Below are positions 11,861 to 22,823 of a stretch of DNA of 64,000 bases, piece after piece. Where the stretch lies: NCBI RefSeq assembly GCF_910592395.1, contig NC_088310.1, positions 14,021,501-14,085,500 of the forward strand, given 5' to 3'. How positions within the stretch are numbered: the stretch's first letter is position 1; the number at the start of each line of letters is the position of its first letter. Below the pieces are notes generated by a model. It had not been told where the DNA came from and searched no databases. It saw nothing but the letters and a program-made list of their open reading frames with translations. The DNA comes from Lineus longissimus. Taxonomy: Eukaryota; Nemertea; Pilidiophora; Heteronemertea; Lineidae. The position numbers were made by a program, and so were the translations under genes.

Positions 11861-12177
11861 TGGCTTGAAATGCATTTGCGAGTAGCATTTTTGCTAAAAT
11901 CCAAGTCCGAAATGGATTAGTTTTGGATATTGATTAGCAACAGTCTGTACAGCAATTTTTATAGCATGACAAAATAATACCCCTTCTTCTAAAAAGCCTA
12001 AAGCTCTGTACACACTGACAACATTTTGGGAAACATGTTGTCCAGGTGTGATGTTATCGAAAATTTGGCCCTGTATACACATGACAACATTCGACAACAT
12101 GTTGGGCAACTTGTTGTCGAAAGTTTCCGTGAAATGAGGATTTTTGAGGGAATATTTTGGAGGTAAATTCATAAACA

Positions 12178-12327
12178 ATGGAAGATTCCAAGAGAAGAAG
12201 ATGTATTGTCGGTGGCTCTGCCATAATTTTACGTATCCTGATTGAAAGACGGCGAAGAAGACGTAAAGATGAGAAAAGAGTGTGGACAAGACCATGGATT
12301 TATATGAGACACCAGCATGGTGCAAAT
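12178..12327 (+). pseudogene. HARBI1-like transposase, N-terminal remnant
   Basis: ATG 12178 in an AACAATGG context. The frame reads an arginine-rich stretch (ERRRRRRKDEKRV) followed by WTRPWIYMRHQHGA, the conserved N-terminus of Harbinger transposases (W-x-RPW-I plus a charged pair). Everything downstream, including the DDE domain, is gone. The frame then runs by chance into the antisense of the MADF gene. Confidence 0.75.
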
Positions 12328-12476
12328 TTTGTAGCTATTTCTATAATAGCAGCTTTCTTTTTGTTCTTGTCTTTATATTCCCTGGATGTTACATCCCATA
12401 AACAGGCACAACTTTCCCATACTGCAATAAGTTGTTCAACTTTACTCAGTAACCATTCCTTGCTTGAGGCTGCCAT
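12320..12476 (-). pseudogene. MADF-domain partner protein of Harbinger, N-terminal remnant
   Basis: Start at 12476 (AAAATGG, reading MAASSKEW) rather than the longer upstream extension. The frame gives KVEQLIAVWESCACLWDV, SREYKDKNKKKAA and IIEIATKF, the diagnostic first two helices of a MADF (Myb/SANT-like) DNA-binding domain. Harbinger elements characteristically encode such a DNA-binding partner next to the transposase. Coding similarity stops at about 12325, where the deletion joins it to the transposase remnant. Confidence 0.75.
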
Positions 12477-12984
12477 TTTGACTACATCACATGGCTTAAG
12501 GTAGATCATGTGATTTGTGGCCTATTTCTGATTGGATAAAACTCGACAACATCATTAGCATCTCGGCAACAAAATTGATTTTGTATTATTTCGACAACAT
12601 TTGAGCAACATTTGGCCAACATGTTACCGAATGTTTCCGAATGTTTCCGAACTGTACACACTGCCAACATTTTCGATAACATCGCACCTGGACAACATGT
12701 TGGCCAACATGTTTCCCAAAATGTTGTCAGTGTGTACAGAGCTTAAAGCAAAATCAATCATTGCTATGTGTAAGAAGTTCAAATCTCCCATTACTGAGAC
12801 TTTTCAGCGACAAAGACGTCATAATTTATTGCAAAAGAAATGTTTTGAAAATCACTCAAACTTGTTGATTAAGTCAAGTCACAGAAATAAGAAACAGTCA
12901 TTATATGTTGTTTAGAACAGATTAAATACCATTCAAAACTTTTGAAAGCTCACCTGCAACACTCTTTACCTTAGGGAAAAAATG

Positions 12985-13391
12985 ATAGGGCATAAGATAA
13001 CAAGCACAGTGGTGAAAACCGCATAAAAAGCAAACTACCCATCTTCAGGTTATGGCAGGTAGAAAATTCAAACATTCCAGGTGGTGCAGGAAGGACAAAC
13101 TGATGATGTAGATTGTGCTGTACTGAAATAAATTTTTTTAGAGTTTCATGCCTATATTTTAAAATTGCACATTTACCTGTTCCCTAAAAGCTCATACCTG
13201 TGACAAGGTAATTAAAATATAAGCATGAAACTATCAAAACTTTATTTCAGTACAGCACAATGTACATCATTAATTTGTTCTTCCTGCACCACCTGGAATG
13301 TTTGAATTACAAACTGCTATAACTTTAAGATGAGTAGTTTGATTTTTATGCGATTTTCACACTTGTGTTTCTTATGTTATAATGCCCTATA
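12985..13391. repeat. Palindromic MITE
   Basis: Arms 12985-13150 and 13220-13391 are imperfect reverse complements sharing GGTGGTGCAGGAAG, TTCAAACATTCCAGG and TGTGCTGTACTGAAATAAA. Outer ends read ATAGGGCAT and ATGCCCTAT. It may use a TA target, since TA flanks the GGGCAT ends on both sides. No coding capacity. Confidence 0.75.
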
Positions 13392-13429
13392 GTTTTATAC
13401 GCCAAGTTAGAATTTTAATAAAAGCATTT

Positions 13430-14350
13430 CAGGTCACCTTGAAAGCTTTAGGGAGAGTTTGCTTGTGTCCAATGAGGACTATAAAATAGGCAAAATCGAT
13501 GTTGAACATAAATCACTAATAAGCGAGATAATGCACTTTCTGCCTTTTTAGTTTTGGCCTCCTGGTGGCCAAGTCGAGAATCAAATCGGATCGAAAATTT
13601 GGTGTCCACAGTTACATGACGTAGGGAGTCATGTGTACCAAATTTCAAGTTCAGAGCTTTAGCGGTTAAGAAACGTGCCATAGTTTACACCCAACTGGCC
13701 AATTTACACCATTTGACCTCTGTGACCTTAAAAATTAGGTCAAATCAAAAACCTATAGATTATGTGATGTATCTTTGCTAGGAGTACCTACCATAAACAT
13801 AGTCATAAAAAAAAGTCACTAATTAGCAAGATATTGCACTTTTTACGTTTTTTAGTCTTGGCCCCCTGGTGGCCAAGTCATGAATCAGATCAGACCTAAA
13901 TTCAGTGTCTGCGGTTATATGACAAAGGGAGTCATGAGCATTAAATTTCAAGTTCATAGCTTTAGCGGTTAAGAAACGTGCCATAGTTACACTCAAACAG
14001 CCAATTCACACCATTTGACCTCTGTGACCTTGAAATATAGGTCAAATCAAAAACCCGTAAGATATGTGATGTATCCTTGCTAGGAGTACCTACCATAACA
14101 ATTTTATCGAAAACAGATCACTCATAAGAGAGATATCACACTTTTTAGGTTTCCACTTCTGGCCCCCTGGTGGCCAAGTTAAGAATCAGATCGGACTGAA
14201 ATTCATTGTCAGAGGTTGCCTGACCTGAGGGGTCCTGTGTACAATGTTTCAAGTTCATAGCTTTAGCGGTTAAGAAACGTGCCACTGTTTTTGAAACAGG
14301 ATACCGACGACGGACACTGCGGTATTGTATTGACTCCAAGCCAAAAACCC
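13430..14350 (+). repeat. R1 family, copy D (three modules)
   Basis: Three successive R1 modules, each with GTGACCTTGA/AGGTCAAATC, CCCCTGGTGGCCAAGT and GGTTAAGAAACGTGCC landmarks, then a short GACG tract and a degenerate right end (AAGCCAAAAA near 14345). The usual left hairpin end is missing. Confidence 0.65.
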
Positions 14351-14929
14351 TGAAAGAATTAGAGTGATATCTCTACTTTCTGATTTATGACCATACAAAG
14401 ATGGGAAGAAACAGGCATTTGAGCCCCAAAATGTGCCACACCCCCTTTTTTTACTCTTCTGGGAGGGTAAGGAATATGACACTATTGCCGGATTTTTCAT
14501 ATTGGCCCCTTCTTATAACCTCCAAAATGAGCCAGTTCAAAGACATTTTCTCAAATAGTTTCATTTCATATGGAATCACTACTAAGTACTCTAATGGATG
14601 TAGAGGTGCAATAGTTTTTATTCCAACTCCTCCGTCAGTTTAGATCGGATGGCAACAAAACTTGGTGGGCTTTAATTTTGGAATTCTGGAGCGATTATGG
14701 AGAAATGGCATTTTTATTGCTTCCATATTAATCATCATAAGGTAGATTATCAAAAGTCAACAGCAGTGCTCATTTCATGAGTCATAGCATCGCAAATAGC
14801 ATTGCAAATAGCATTGCAAAGCGAGCATAACCCCTCAGCCTATTAAGGTTGAAGGTGAGATAATGGTGAAGTTGGCTTAGTGCATGTAGTGGAGTGGCTA
14901 GTTTGAATATGGAAATTAAAATTGTGGAA
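14351..14929. other. No gene seen
   Basis: BTBD7 intronic sequence. The frame 14401-14643 has no recognised domain. Short ATCGCAAATAGCATTGCAAA tandem words occur near 14790-14820. Confidence 0.4.
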
Positions 14930-15170
14930 ACCTATTTTGAGGATGTGAGCGTGGTGGCCATATTGAATTTCCAATCGCGCTGATTTTCGAAAGGAACCTT
15001 CCTCTAGTCACCCCCAACGTACATAAGAAAAATTGAATTGATTGTCAAAGCCGTTCTCCTAGAAATCGACAGAAACCAAGTAGCAGACGCCCGCCCGCCC
15101 GCCCACCCGCCCGGACGGACGGCATACGTGACGACAATACCCCTCTAGCCCATTTGGGCTGAGGGGTAAT
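14930..15170 (+). repeat. R3 dispersed repeat
   Basis: Matches 4450-4662 almost word for word (AGGAACCTTCCTCTAGTCAC, GAAATCGACAGAAACC, ACGACAATACCCCTCTAGCC) and ends in the same CCCCTCTAGCCC / GGGCTGAGGGG stem-loop at 15140-15168. The CGCCCGCC tract is longer here. Confidence 0.65.
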
Positions 15171-15357
15171 AAACCAAATTGCAGAACAAATAGTGTAAAT
15201 TGTTCAGGTACGTCTATTGTATATACTAAATGCTATTTATTCTTCCATTTCTTGTCAATTTCAGTTGCTTTATTCACTTCTTCAACTGAGAGAAACAATC
15301 CCACTGACCTCTTGATGGCTTTGCATGTGACAATGTGATCCACCATCTGCACCATAA

Positions 15358-15594
15358 AGGGTGTCTACAAAACCAAGACCCAAGACCTAAGACCCAAGAC
15401 CTACAAAACCAAGACCCAAGACCCAAGATGTTGATGGGTCTTGGTTTTGTAGGTCTTGGTTTTGTAGGTCTTGGGTCTTGGTTTTGTAGACACCCACACG
15501 GGTGTCTACAAAACCAAGACCCAAGACCCAACGGGTGTCTACAAAACCAAGACCCAAGACCCAAGACCTACAAAACCAAGACCCCATCTACATC
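15358..15594. repeat. Foldback cluster of CTACAAAACCAAGACC words, cluster 1
   Basis: Made almost wholly of CTACAAAACCAAGACC and CCAAGACC, alternating with their reverse complements (GGTCTTGGTTTTGTAG). Orientation switches at about 15430 and 15495. GGGTGTCTACAAAACC words mark the switch points. The reading frames across it are pure low complexity and not genes. Confidence 0.85.
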
Positions 15595-15913
15595 TCTCCT
15601 TTTTTCAGCAGGAAGTTGCAATTTATCAATAAAACAGAAGCTCCTATATAAACAAGCTCTTTGATGCTTTGTACTCAGATTCTGTTCAGAACATTTAACA
15701 CTGGTTAAGCTTTTCCAAGAAAATAAGGATCTCGGGGTAAGGATATAATACAAAAGCTAAAATACCTTAAATAGTCCTCTCGAGGGTATTCGTGATAATA
15801 TAGCCTAGCTTTCTAAAGGGTTAGGGTGAATGAAAAAAAAAAAAGAACAATGTAATTACTTCTTGGGCAGGTACTTGGTACTAGGTACTAGTTTGGAGTA
15901 GGTTTGTTGATTG

Positions 15914-16187
15914 ATCTTGGTTTTGTAGATCTTGGTTTTGTAGGTGGGGGGTCTTGGTTTTGTAGGTCTTGGTTTTGTAGGTGGGGGTCTTGGTTTTGTA
16001 GGACTTGGGTCTTGGTTTTGTAGGTCTTGGTTTTGTAGACACCCGTGTGGGTGTCTACAAAACCAAGACCCAAGACCCAAGACCTACAAAACCAAGACCC
16101 AAGACCTACAAAACCAAGACCTACAAAATCAAGACCCATCAACATCTTGGGTCTTGGGTCTTGGGTCTTGGTTTTGTAGACACCCGC
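15914..16187. repeat. Foldback cluster of CTACAAAACCAAGACC words, cluster 2
   Basis: Same words as 15358-15594, in the order reverse (15914-16040), forward (16041-16130), reverse (16141-16187), with GTAGACACCC / GGGTGTCTAC palindromes at the flips. Some copies carry a GTAGGTGGGGGTCTTGG variant. The two clusters are separated by about 320 bases of ordinary sequence. Confidence 0.85.
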
Positions 16188-16690
16188 ACCATAAATGCAA
16201 ATATTTCCAAACACCCACCAATACGCAACTTTATACAAGCCTCTTTGCACACAGCATCATAAGGGATCTACATGTATTGTGGCTTTAACACGTTAAGCAT
16301 ACCTGTATAGCCTATAGACCATTAATTTATTTTGGGAGAGACATGACATTAGAAGGCCTATTTGAGTTCTTCTTCATGTCCCTCCTTTTCTCCGTATAAT
16401 GAGGCCTATTGCTCACTAAAGAGGCATTGTGACATTGCCTCATCATATCTATCGGACCAATAAGTCCGGGTCCGTCGACAATTGATTAGATTAATTCGTC
16501 TCTTCGATAAGACCCCTTTGATATTGCAGTAGATTTTCATTTCAATCCTTCGGCCCATGCATTTCGAGGTATAGACAATTTTAACCCGCCTGCGCAACGG
16601 GTATAATGCTAGTACATCAAATAACATACATGAAATTAGATTATTTGCATATAACCAAAATCTGATTTATAAGTTCATGTTAACGCTTGA
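16188..16690. other. No gene seen
   Basis: BTBD7 intron sequence without recognisable coding or repeat ends. Confidence 0.4.
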
Positions 16691-17395
16691 CCGAATGAAA
16701 TGGCCAGGGGCCATTGCGCTCACCGTATAGATATTTGGTGCTTTGGAATTCATCCAGGTTAAGAAACATTGTACATGTATAGGTCAAACCAAAGTCGGTA
16801 TGACATGTGATGTATCGTTGCTTGGAGTAAGTACCATAAGAATATCATCAAAAACAAGTCACTAATAAACGAGATATTGCACTTTTTACCTATTTTAGTT
16901 TTGGCCTCCTGGTGGCCAAATTGAGTACCAGATCAGATTGAAATTCGGTGTCCAAGGTTACATGACGTAGGGAGTCATGTGTACCAAATTTCAAGTTCAA
17001 AGCTTTAGTGGTTAAGAAACGTGCCATAGTTAACAACCAATTTACGCCATTTGACCTCTATGACATTGAAAACCAGGTCAGATCAAAAACTCATAGGATA
17101 TGTGATGTATCCTTGCTAGGAGAACCTACCATAAAATTTTTGTCAAAAACAAATCAGTAATAAATGAGATATTGCACATTTTAACTTTTTGGTTTTAGCC
17201 CCCTGGTGGCAAAGTCAAGAATCAGACCGAAGCAAAATTCAGCGTCAGGGTACATATGACCTTGAGCATGATGTATACAAAGTTTCAGGTTCATAGCACA
17301 AGCGGTTAAGAAACGTGCCACAGGATACAACGGACGACGACGACGACAACGGACACAGAGCTATCGTATAGACTCCCCTATGGTGAGCCAAAAAG
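16691..17395 (+). repeat. R1 family, copy E (both ends present)
   Basis: Starts AATGAAATGGCCAGGGGCC with GCTCACCGTATAG and carries two modules. Near 17335-17350 it has an ACG microsatellite (GACGACGACGACGAC), and it ends GACTCCCC..GGTGAGCCAAAAA. A compact two-module reference copy. Confidence 0.7.
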
Positions 17396-18093
17396 TCGAG
17401 ACATCCTGCAGTTTCTCATATTTGTTTTCGTTTTTTACCATGAACGCGATATTAAAGGGAATGAAGCCAGGCGAGTGCACTTCAGACAAGCCTAAGAAAA
17501 AACCCAAATCAAGGCTTTATCTTGTGACGAACCATGATAAACCGTTGAATATGGATTTATTTTGACAAAAGGTTGGGATTCATGCAACAGGGTCCAATTT
17601 GAGTGACACCCTTAGGGCTCGTCTTGTTTTTAAAAGTGCAGGAAGTTGTCTGACCCCATGATAGATATGCCCTTTAAACTTGCTATAAAACTCATTGTAG
17701 TGGGTCAATGAATATCTCATTAAGATGACAACAAATGGAACCATATGATACCCTTAGATAGTCCATTAAGCACTGACAACATACTAAATCTAAATAGTTT
17801 TATAGGAATCAGTAAATTAGAAGGTAGCGCTTTCTTTAGAACAGAGCGTTTGTAATGGCAATGTTCAGCTGATCAAAGAGTTTGTTAAAGTTGCAGTTGT
17901 GCGGAATGGGCTTGGGTCAACGCGTCACGCAAGAGAGCTCTGTCCCATTCGAAATGGTCGTTGGCTTTGATGTTGAAATTGGATGTTCCCCAGTTGCCAG
18001 ACTCTTTATTTGAAAGACTCTGGTTAAAGTGTCTGATTGACTTCAACTTTTTATACAGAATCACCAACATGCTGACAAGAAAAAATTAATTAC
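17396..18093. other. BTBD7 intron start, no gene seen
   Basis: Sequence directly downstream of the 18094 splice donor on the minus strand. Frames at 17380-17565 and 17885-18070 have no recognised domain. Confidence 0.5.
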
Positions 18094-19295
18094 CTTGGGA
18101 CAGGATGGGCAAATCAAGGAACTGTCCAATCTCGTGAATTTCAATTGCTTCTTCAGCATGGGTCAAGTGACCTTTCCCGGTTACAATAGCCTGAACCTCA
18201 CTCAGACTACTCGTACTAACACTGTTCCGAATAACACACGACAGATCCACTGTATCCAAGTAGATGGCTTGTAGTAACACACGGGCATACTTTCTTGGAA
18301 TGACTGTTTCATCCAGCACAATACGTTCACACTTCTGGTTCGCCCTTTCTGAACACTCCTTACCCAAAGAATGCATCCCTCGTCGTACCAGTAAGTTTCT
18401 GAAAAAATTGGACCTTGCTGCCAATATTGCCTTGTGACATGACAACTCCAATTTGCTGCTTGATGAAAAGGCACAAGCACCATAAGTATCGCAGGAACCT
18501 GACAATAACTCATGGCAATCGGAATCCAGCGCAAACACTAACACAGCATCACAATAATCATCACTGTCAAGTAGGTTTCTAAGATCATATTCTAACAAAT
18601 TGGGTGTGCCAAACTCGCGTCGCAGATGTACCAATATACATGTATCCAAGTCTTCATATTGAGAATCTTGTAATAAAAATTCCCCCGTGTATAGGTAGTG
18701 TAGCAATGCAGAAAACAATGAAGTATCAACACCATGACTTTTGATTTCAACGGGGACCTGGGCACCATATTTAGGGTATTTCTGCAGCAGGTCCCTGAAG
18801 TAGGGACAACGCGAACATAGAATAGCACGATGGACTGGAAAGCTTGTACCACGATAAATCAATTCAAGATCACTACCAAATTTAGAATGGTACAAATGTG
18901 ACAAATCCTGTTTGAGTGAATTTGCAGTAGGTCTTGCTAGATTTGCTAGGAGAGTAATCTCCTTCAAATTTAAGCTGGCTTCATATTCATCAACCAAATC
19001 ACTTAGTTCACGTATTGTCCAATTTGAAGTATAGTCCCGAATTGCTTTAGCATAATCAAATGAACGACTATGCCTTCTAACCCTCGTCAGTTTTTTTCTC
19101 AATGTCTGTAACTTTGACAATTTCTTCTTTTTCTCTCTTGTGGCAACATCACCCTCGCTAAAGTGAAAGCTGAGTCCCCGGTAAAGGGTTGAGAACCGTG
19201 AACCTGATTGGCCAGTTTTGTCAGGGTATGATGAATTTGCTCCCATATCTGTAAACTTGGCTGGACTCGTCATCAACAAAAGTAATCCATTCCTC
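18094..19295 (-). CDS. BTBD7: BTBD7 homologue, first coding exon (two BTB domains)
   Basis: One exon encodes about 384 residues. The likely start is ATG 19246, giving MGANSS, which matches the conserved MGAN start of the family and is a possible N-myristoylation signal. An in-frame ATG at 19273 is the alternative. A basic stretch lies at residues 39-60. BTB domain 1 is at about 125-215 (FPVHRAILCSRCPYF, FSALLHYLYTGEF) and BTB domain 2 at about 231-345 (CHKAILAARSNFFRNLL), followed by SLSEVQAIVTGK and HAEEAIEIHEI. The acceptor TTTCTTTAG precedes 19295, leaving a short 5' UTR in the exon, so at least one upstream non-coding exon exists. The donor is CAAG/GTAATT at 18093. The next exon is 12 kb away at 5795-6003. 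No frameshift or stop is present, so the gene looks functional. Confidence 0.93.
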
Positions 19296-19336
19296 CTAAA
19301 GAAAGATAAAAATCAGGCTTACATGTTGGTATACAG

Positions 19337-19945
19337 GAAATGAAATGGCCAGGGGATTTGTGCTTACCTGTAGTCACTGACAGGAATGAGGTTATCATTA
19401 TGGTTCCGGAGAGATGATTTGATCTCTGTAACCTTGGAAATTAGGTCAAGGTCAAAAGTGTTCAATCAATATGTTAAGCTTGATCAGATTAAAATCAATG
19501 ATATGACATACACTTTTAGATCACACATTGAAGGTTTCTTGATACATTCATTTCCCAAATAGGATCTGATGACCTTGAAATATCTATGTCAGAAAAGTTG
19601 GTCATATGACCTAAACCTTGTCATGATGAAGAGATGCCTAATAGGTGTTGACAAAGCACATTTGAGTAAGGACCTTGGCTTTCATATGATCTATAAGTCT
19701 TGAACATTTCTAATCACCCAGTGTGGTAAAAGAATTCAGACACAAAATGTGGCCGAGAAAAAAAATTTGATACTTAGATCTATGATGAAATGAAGCCGAC
19801 ATTACCCAACAAACTTTGAACCCTGAGTGAAATATAAATTTGCTGAGGACTGGATCGATTTGATTGGATGAAATGACATCAAAATCCTTCAAATGGCAAA
19901 GGTCAACAGGTCATAGCTTTACCGCGTGACGTGGAATTCTAACAC
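19337..19945 (+). repeat. R1-related element, copy F (diverged)
   Basis: Starts AATGAAATGGCCAGGGG like other R1 copies, then GTGCTTACC. It keeps one GTAACCTTGG..AGGTCAAGGTCA block but otherwise diverges, with no clear right end. It lies about 40 bases outside the BTBD7 first-coding-exon acceptor. Confidence 0.45.
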
Positions 19946-19987
19946 ATAATGATAAGTGAAGAAAATCTACATCTCTCAATCACATGG

Positions 19988-20115
19988 GAGGCATGATAGC
20001 TAAGTGGGTAAAGCGCGTGACCTCTCCTTGTCAAATACAGGCTATGCGAGTACGAACCTCGCCCGCGGTCGTTTTTTTCTTCTTTTCTTTTTTTTTCTTT
20101 GTTACTTTTTTTACT
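19988..20115 (+). repeat. tRNA-derived SINE-like unit
   Basis: Has an A-box-like TAGCTAAGTGGGTAAAGCG at 19997-20015 and a B-box-like GAGTACGAACCTC at 20048-20060, with tRNA-like spacing. A run of seven T begins near 20071, a possible Pol III stop. The sequence around the boxes does not fold into a proper acceptor stem, so a true tRNA gene is unlikely. Confidence 0.55.
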
Positions 20116-21288
20116 TAATGCATTACTATGCGTACATTATAAACAAGGTTATGACCAATCTCCAAAGCAGCGATAATATTCAAGCCCATTGTCTCTGCCA
20201 GAATTGGCTACCATTGCACGTGTATCGCATGTATAATGTACACAAATGTACACAAATGTACATGACAAGACTGCCTTAAGGGATCACGTCCAAAGTCCGC
20301 ACGCAACTCGGAGCAAAAATTTGCCTGGTCGAATATCGCCACACTCATTCGCCTGAATCACTGCCTGCCTCAGCGATTTGATTATGATCAGGCAAAATTT
20401 CAGATTGAATGAAATTGCAGGCAAAAGTCTATCAATAATCGCGCCTGATTCGCTCTCACCAGCCATCGGAACAGAGCAAATATTACATGTGTTGTATTAT
20501 GCGAATTCCAACATAAGCTGATAGCAAACCAAACAAAAACACAAACTGGAATTCCAGGTCAACCTGACTCAGTAATCAAATACATCACATCTATCCATGA
20601 GGAGCTACACAAATTTGGCACACAGGTTTGAGGTTTGGTATGCATTCCGAAGGGCTGTGGCGGAATGTACCGAATCATACCGCCATAGTTAGGCTTATGT
20701 TTCAGAGTCTAAACCAACCAATCAAGATCATTGTTGTAGTATCAAACCTAATTAATTAATTGAAAAAAATGAATTGCTGTTGTTGAAGACAAAATTGCTG
20801 TGGAGAGCTTCTGACACCACAGTTATAAAAAAAATGCTGCTGTGCGCATTCTGGGAATTTCCAGCCCTGCTAATTCAGCACGTATCGAGCCAGTTTGACG
20901 GATGAACAAACATATAGCAGTGATTCTTTGAGTCCGAAATTAACTTTTAGTTTCGATCGATTTGTTTACGTCACGTGACTGCACTTTTCGCCGATTAAAA
21001 ACAAAGCGAAGATCGTTGCAAAATCGTCTAGCAAATATCAGACAAGAGCCACCAATTTCGTAAAATCGCTCCATTGTTGACGTGAGTGATTTTTGGGGCA
21101 AACTCGAAGAAATGGCGCGATTGTGAGTGAATTTCGCATCCGACATATATTGCGTGAGGACTTTGGACGTGATCCCTAACATGATGCTGTAAATGTGACA
21201 ATTTACTATAGATCTTCGAATCTGCTTTTAAGGTAACCATGCTTTAATATTACTAAAGTGATTTATTCCCATTTTGAACCAATTTTAA
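20116..21288. other. No gene seen; possible promoter-like tract
   Basis: No coding similarity. The part at about 20930-21180 is richer in CG than its surroundings and has CACGTGAC and ATGGCGC words. It lies 1.7 kb upstream of the BTBD7 first coding exon, so it could hold the BTBD7 promoter or non-coding first exon. That is only a guess: no clear splice donor on the minus strand was identified. Confidence 0.25.
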
Positions 21289-22616
21289 ATGAAATGGCCA
21301 GGGGCCATTGTGCTCACCGTCTAGATATTTGGTGGTTAGGAATTCATCCTGGTTAAGAAACATTCTACATGCATAGGAAACCATTCTATAGTAAACCAAT
21401 GTAAGTATGACATGTGATGTATCATTGCTTGGAGTACCTACCATAAGAATGTCATCAATAAGCGAGATATTGCACTTTTTAAGTTTTTAAGTTTTGGTCT
21501 CCCGGCGGCCAAGTCGAGAATCAGATCAAATTGAAATTCTCGTCTGAGGTAACATGACGTAGGGAGTTGTGTGTAACTATGGCTCTTTTCTTAATCGCTA
21601 AAGCTATGAACTTGAAATTCAGTACACTCAAATGGCCAATTTATGCCAATCTACCTCTGTGACCTTGAAAAGTAGGTATCAAAACCCTGTATGTGATTTA
21701 TCCTTGCTAGGAGAACCTACCACAAAAATATCACCCAAAGCCAGTCACTGATATCAATAAGCGACATATTGCACTTATTAGGTTTTTTAGTTTTGGCCTG
21801 CTGGTGGCCAAGTCGAGAATCAGATCAAATCGAAATTTGTTGTCTGAGGTAACATGAGTTGTGTGTACCAAATTTCAAGATCATAGCTTTAGCGGTCAAA
21901 TCAAAAACCCGTATGATATGTGATGTATCCTTGTTAGGAGTACCTACCATAAAAACATCATCCAAAACAAGTAATTCATAAGAGAGATATCACACTTTTT
22001 AGGTTTCCACTTCTGGCTCCCTGCTGGCCAAACCAAGAATCAGATCGGACCGAAATTCAGTGTCAGGGGTTACATTACATAGGGAGTCATGTGTACCAAA
22101 TTTCAAGTTCATAGCTTTAGCGGTTAAGAAACGTGCCATAGTTACACTCAAACGGCCAATTCACACAATTTGACCTCAGTGACCTTAAAAATTGGGTCAA
22201 ACCGGAAACCCGTAAGATATGTGAATTGTGATGTATCCTAGCTCGGCCAATTCACACAATTTGACCTCAGTGAAACTTAAAAATTGGGTCAAACCGAAAA
22301 CCTGTAAGATATGTGAATTGTGATGTATCCTAGCTCGGTGTACCTACCATAAAAATATCACTGAAAACGAGTGGCTTATAAGCTAGATATCGCACTTTTT
22401 AGGTTTTAACGTTAGGCCCACTGGTGGCCAACTCAAGAATCAGATCGCACCGAAATTCATTGTCAGAGGTCACCTGACCTGGAAGGGGCCTGTGTACAAA
22501 GTTTCAAGTTCATAGCTCATGCGGTTAAGAAACGTACCACTGTTTTTGAAACAGGACACAAACAACAGACGACGGACAGAACGGTGTTAACAGACTCCCC
22601 TACGGTGAACCAAAAA
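21289..22616 (+). repeat. R1 family, copy G (four modules)
   Basis: Starts AAATGAAATGGCCAGGGGCC and ends GGTGAACCAAAAA, with four partly degenerate modules. A segment of about 100 bases (CGGCCAATTCACACAATTTG to GTATCCTAGCTCGG) is duplicated in tandem at about 22154-22340. It has a short ACGACGGAC tract near 22570. Confidence 0.65.
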
Positions 22617-22823
22617 CTGTTCAAGGCCCAAGACTACTGACTAGTCTAGATTGTCAATGGTAACCATGGTTGCCAAGTCTTACTTGATTTACTTACTCTG
22701 CCGCAGTTGGCTCACCAGTCACCTTTCAACAATGAGAACAATCGACAACCAACAATGGTCATAATGGGACATATCTAAAGTTGGATATGCATGCACCCAA
22801 TATCATTGCACTTTCCACTATTT

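Larger units (their letters stand above)
12002..12743 (+). mobile_element. Internally deleted PIF/Harbinger element
   Basis: TIRs begin AGCTCTGTACACACTGACAA and are inverted at 12743. The flanking triplet TAA is present on both sides (11999-12001 and 12744-12746), as expected for Harbinger target duplications. The TIRs run about 60 bases at good identity, with CAACATGTTG-type words inward. The 742-base interior keeps the 5' coding ends of two convergent genes, a HARBI1-like transposase on plus and a MADF-domain protein on minus, fused tail to tail by a deletion near 12325. Confidence 0.85.

Noticed and set aside
15358-16187. Interstitial telomeric repeat
   Set aside because: The word CCAAGACC/CTACAAAACC does not match TTAGGG-type telomere units and it reverses orientation.
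15274-16288. Six overlapping frames of about 66-120 codons rich in TKPRP and GLGSWFCR repeats
   Set aside because: They are translations of the CTACAAAACCAAGACC low-complexity foldback in different frames. The same DNA is open on both strands.
19988-20070. Functional tRNA gene
   Set aside because: A and B boxes are good, but the acceptor and anticodon stems do not pair. A tRNA-derived SINE is the better reading.
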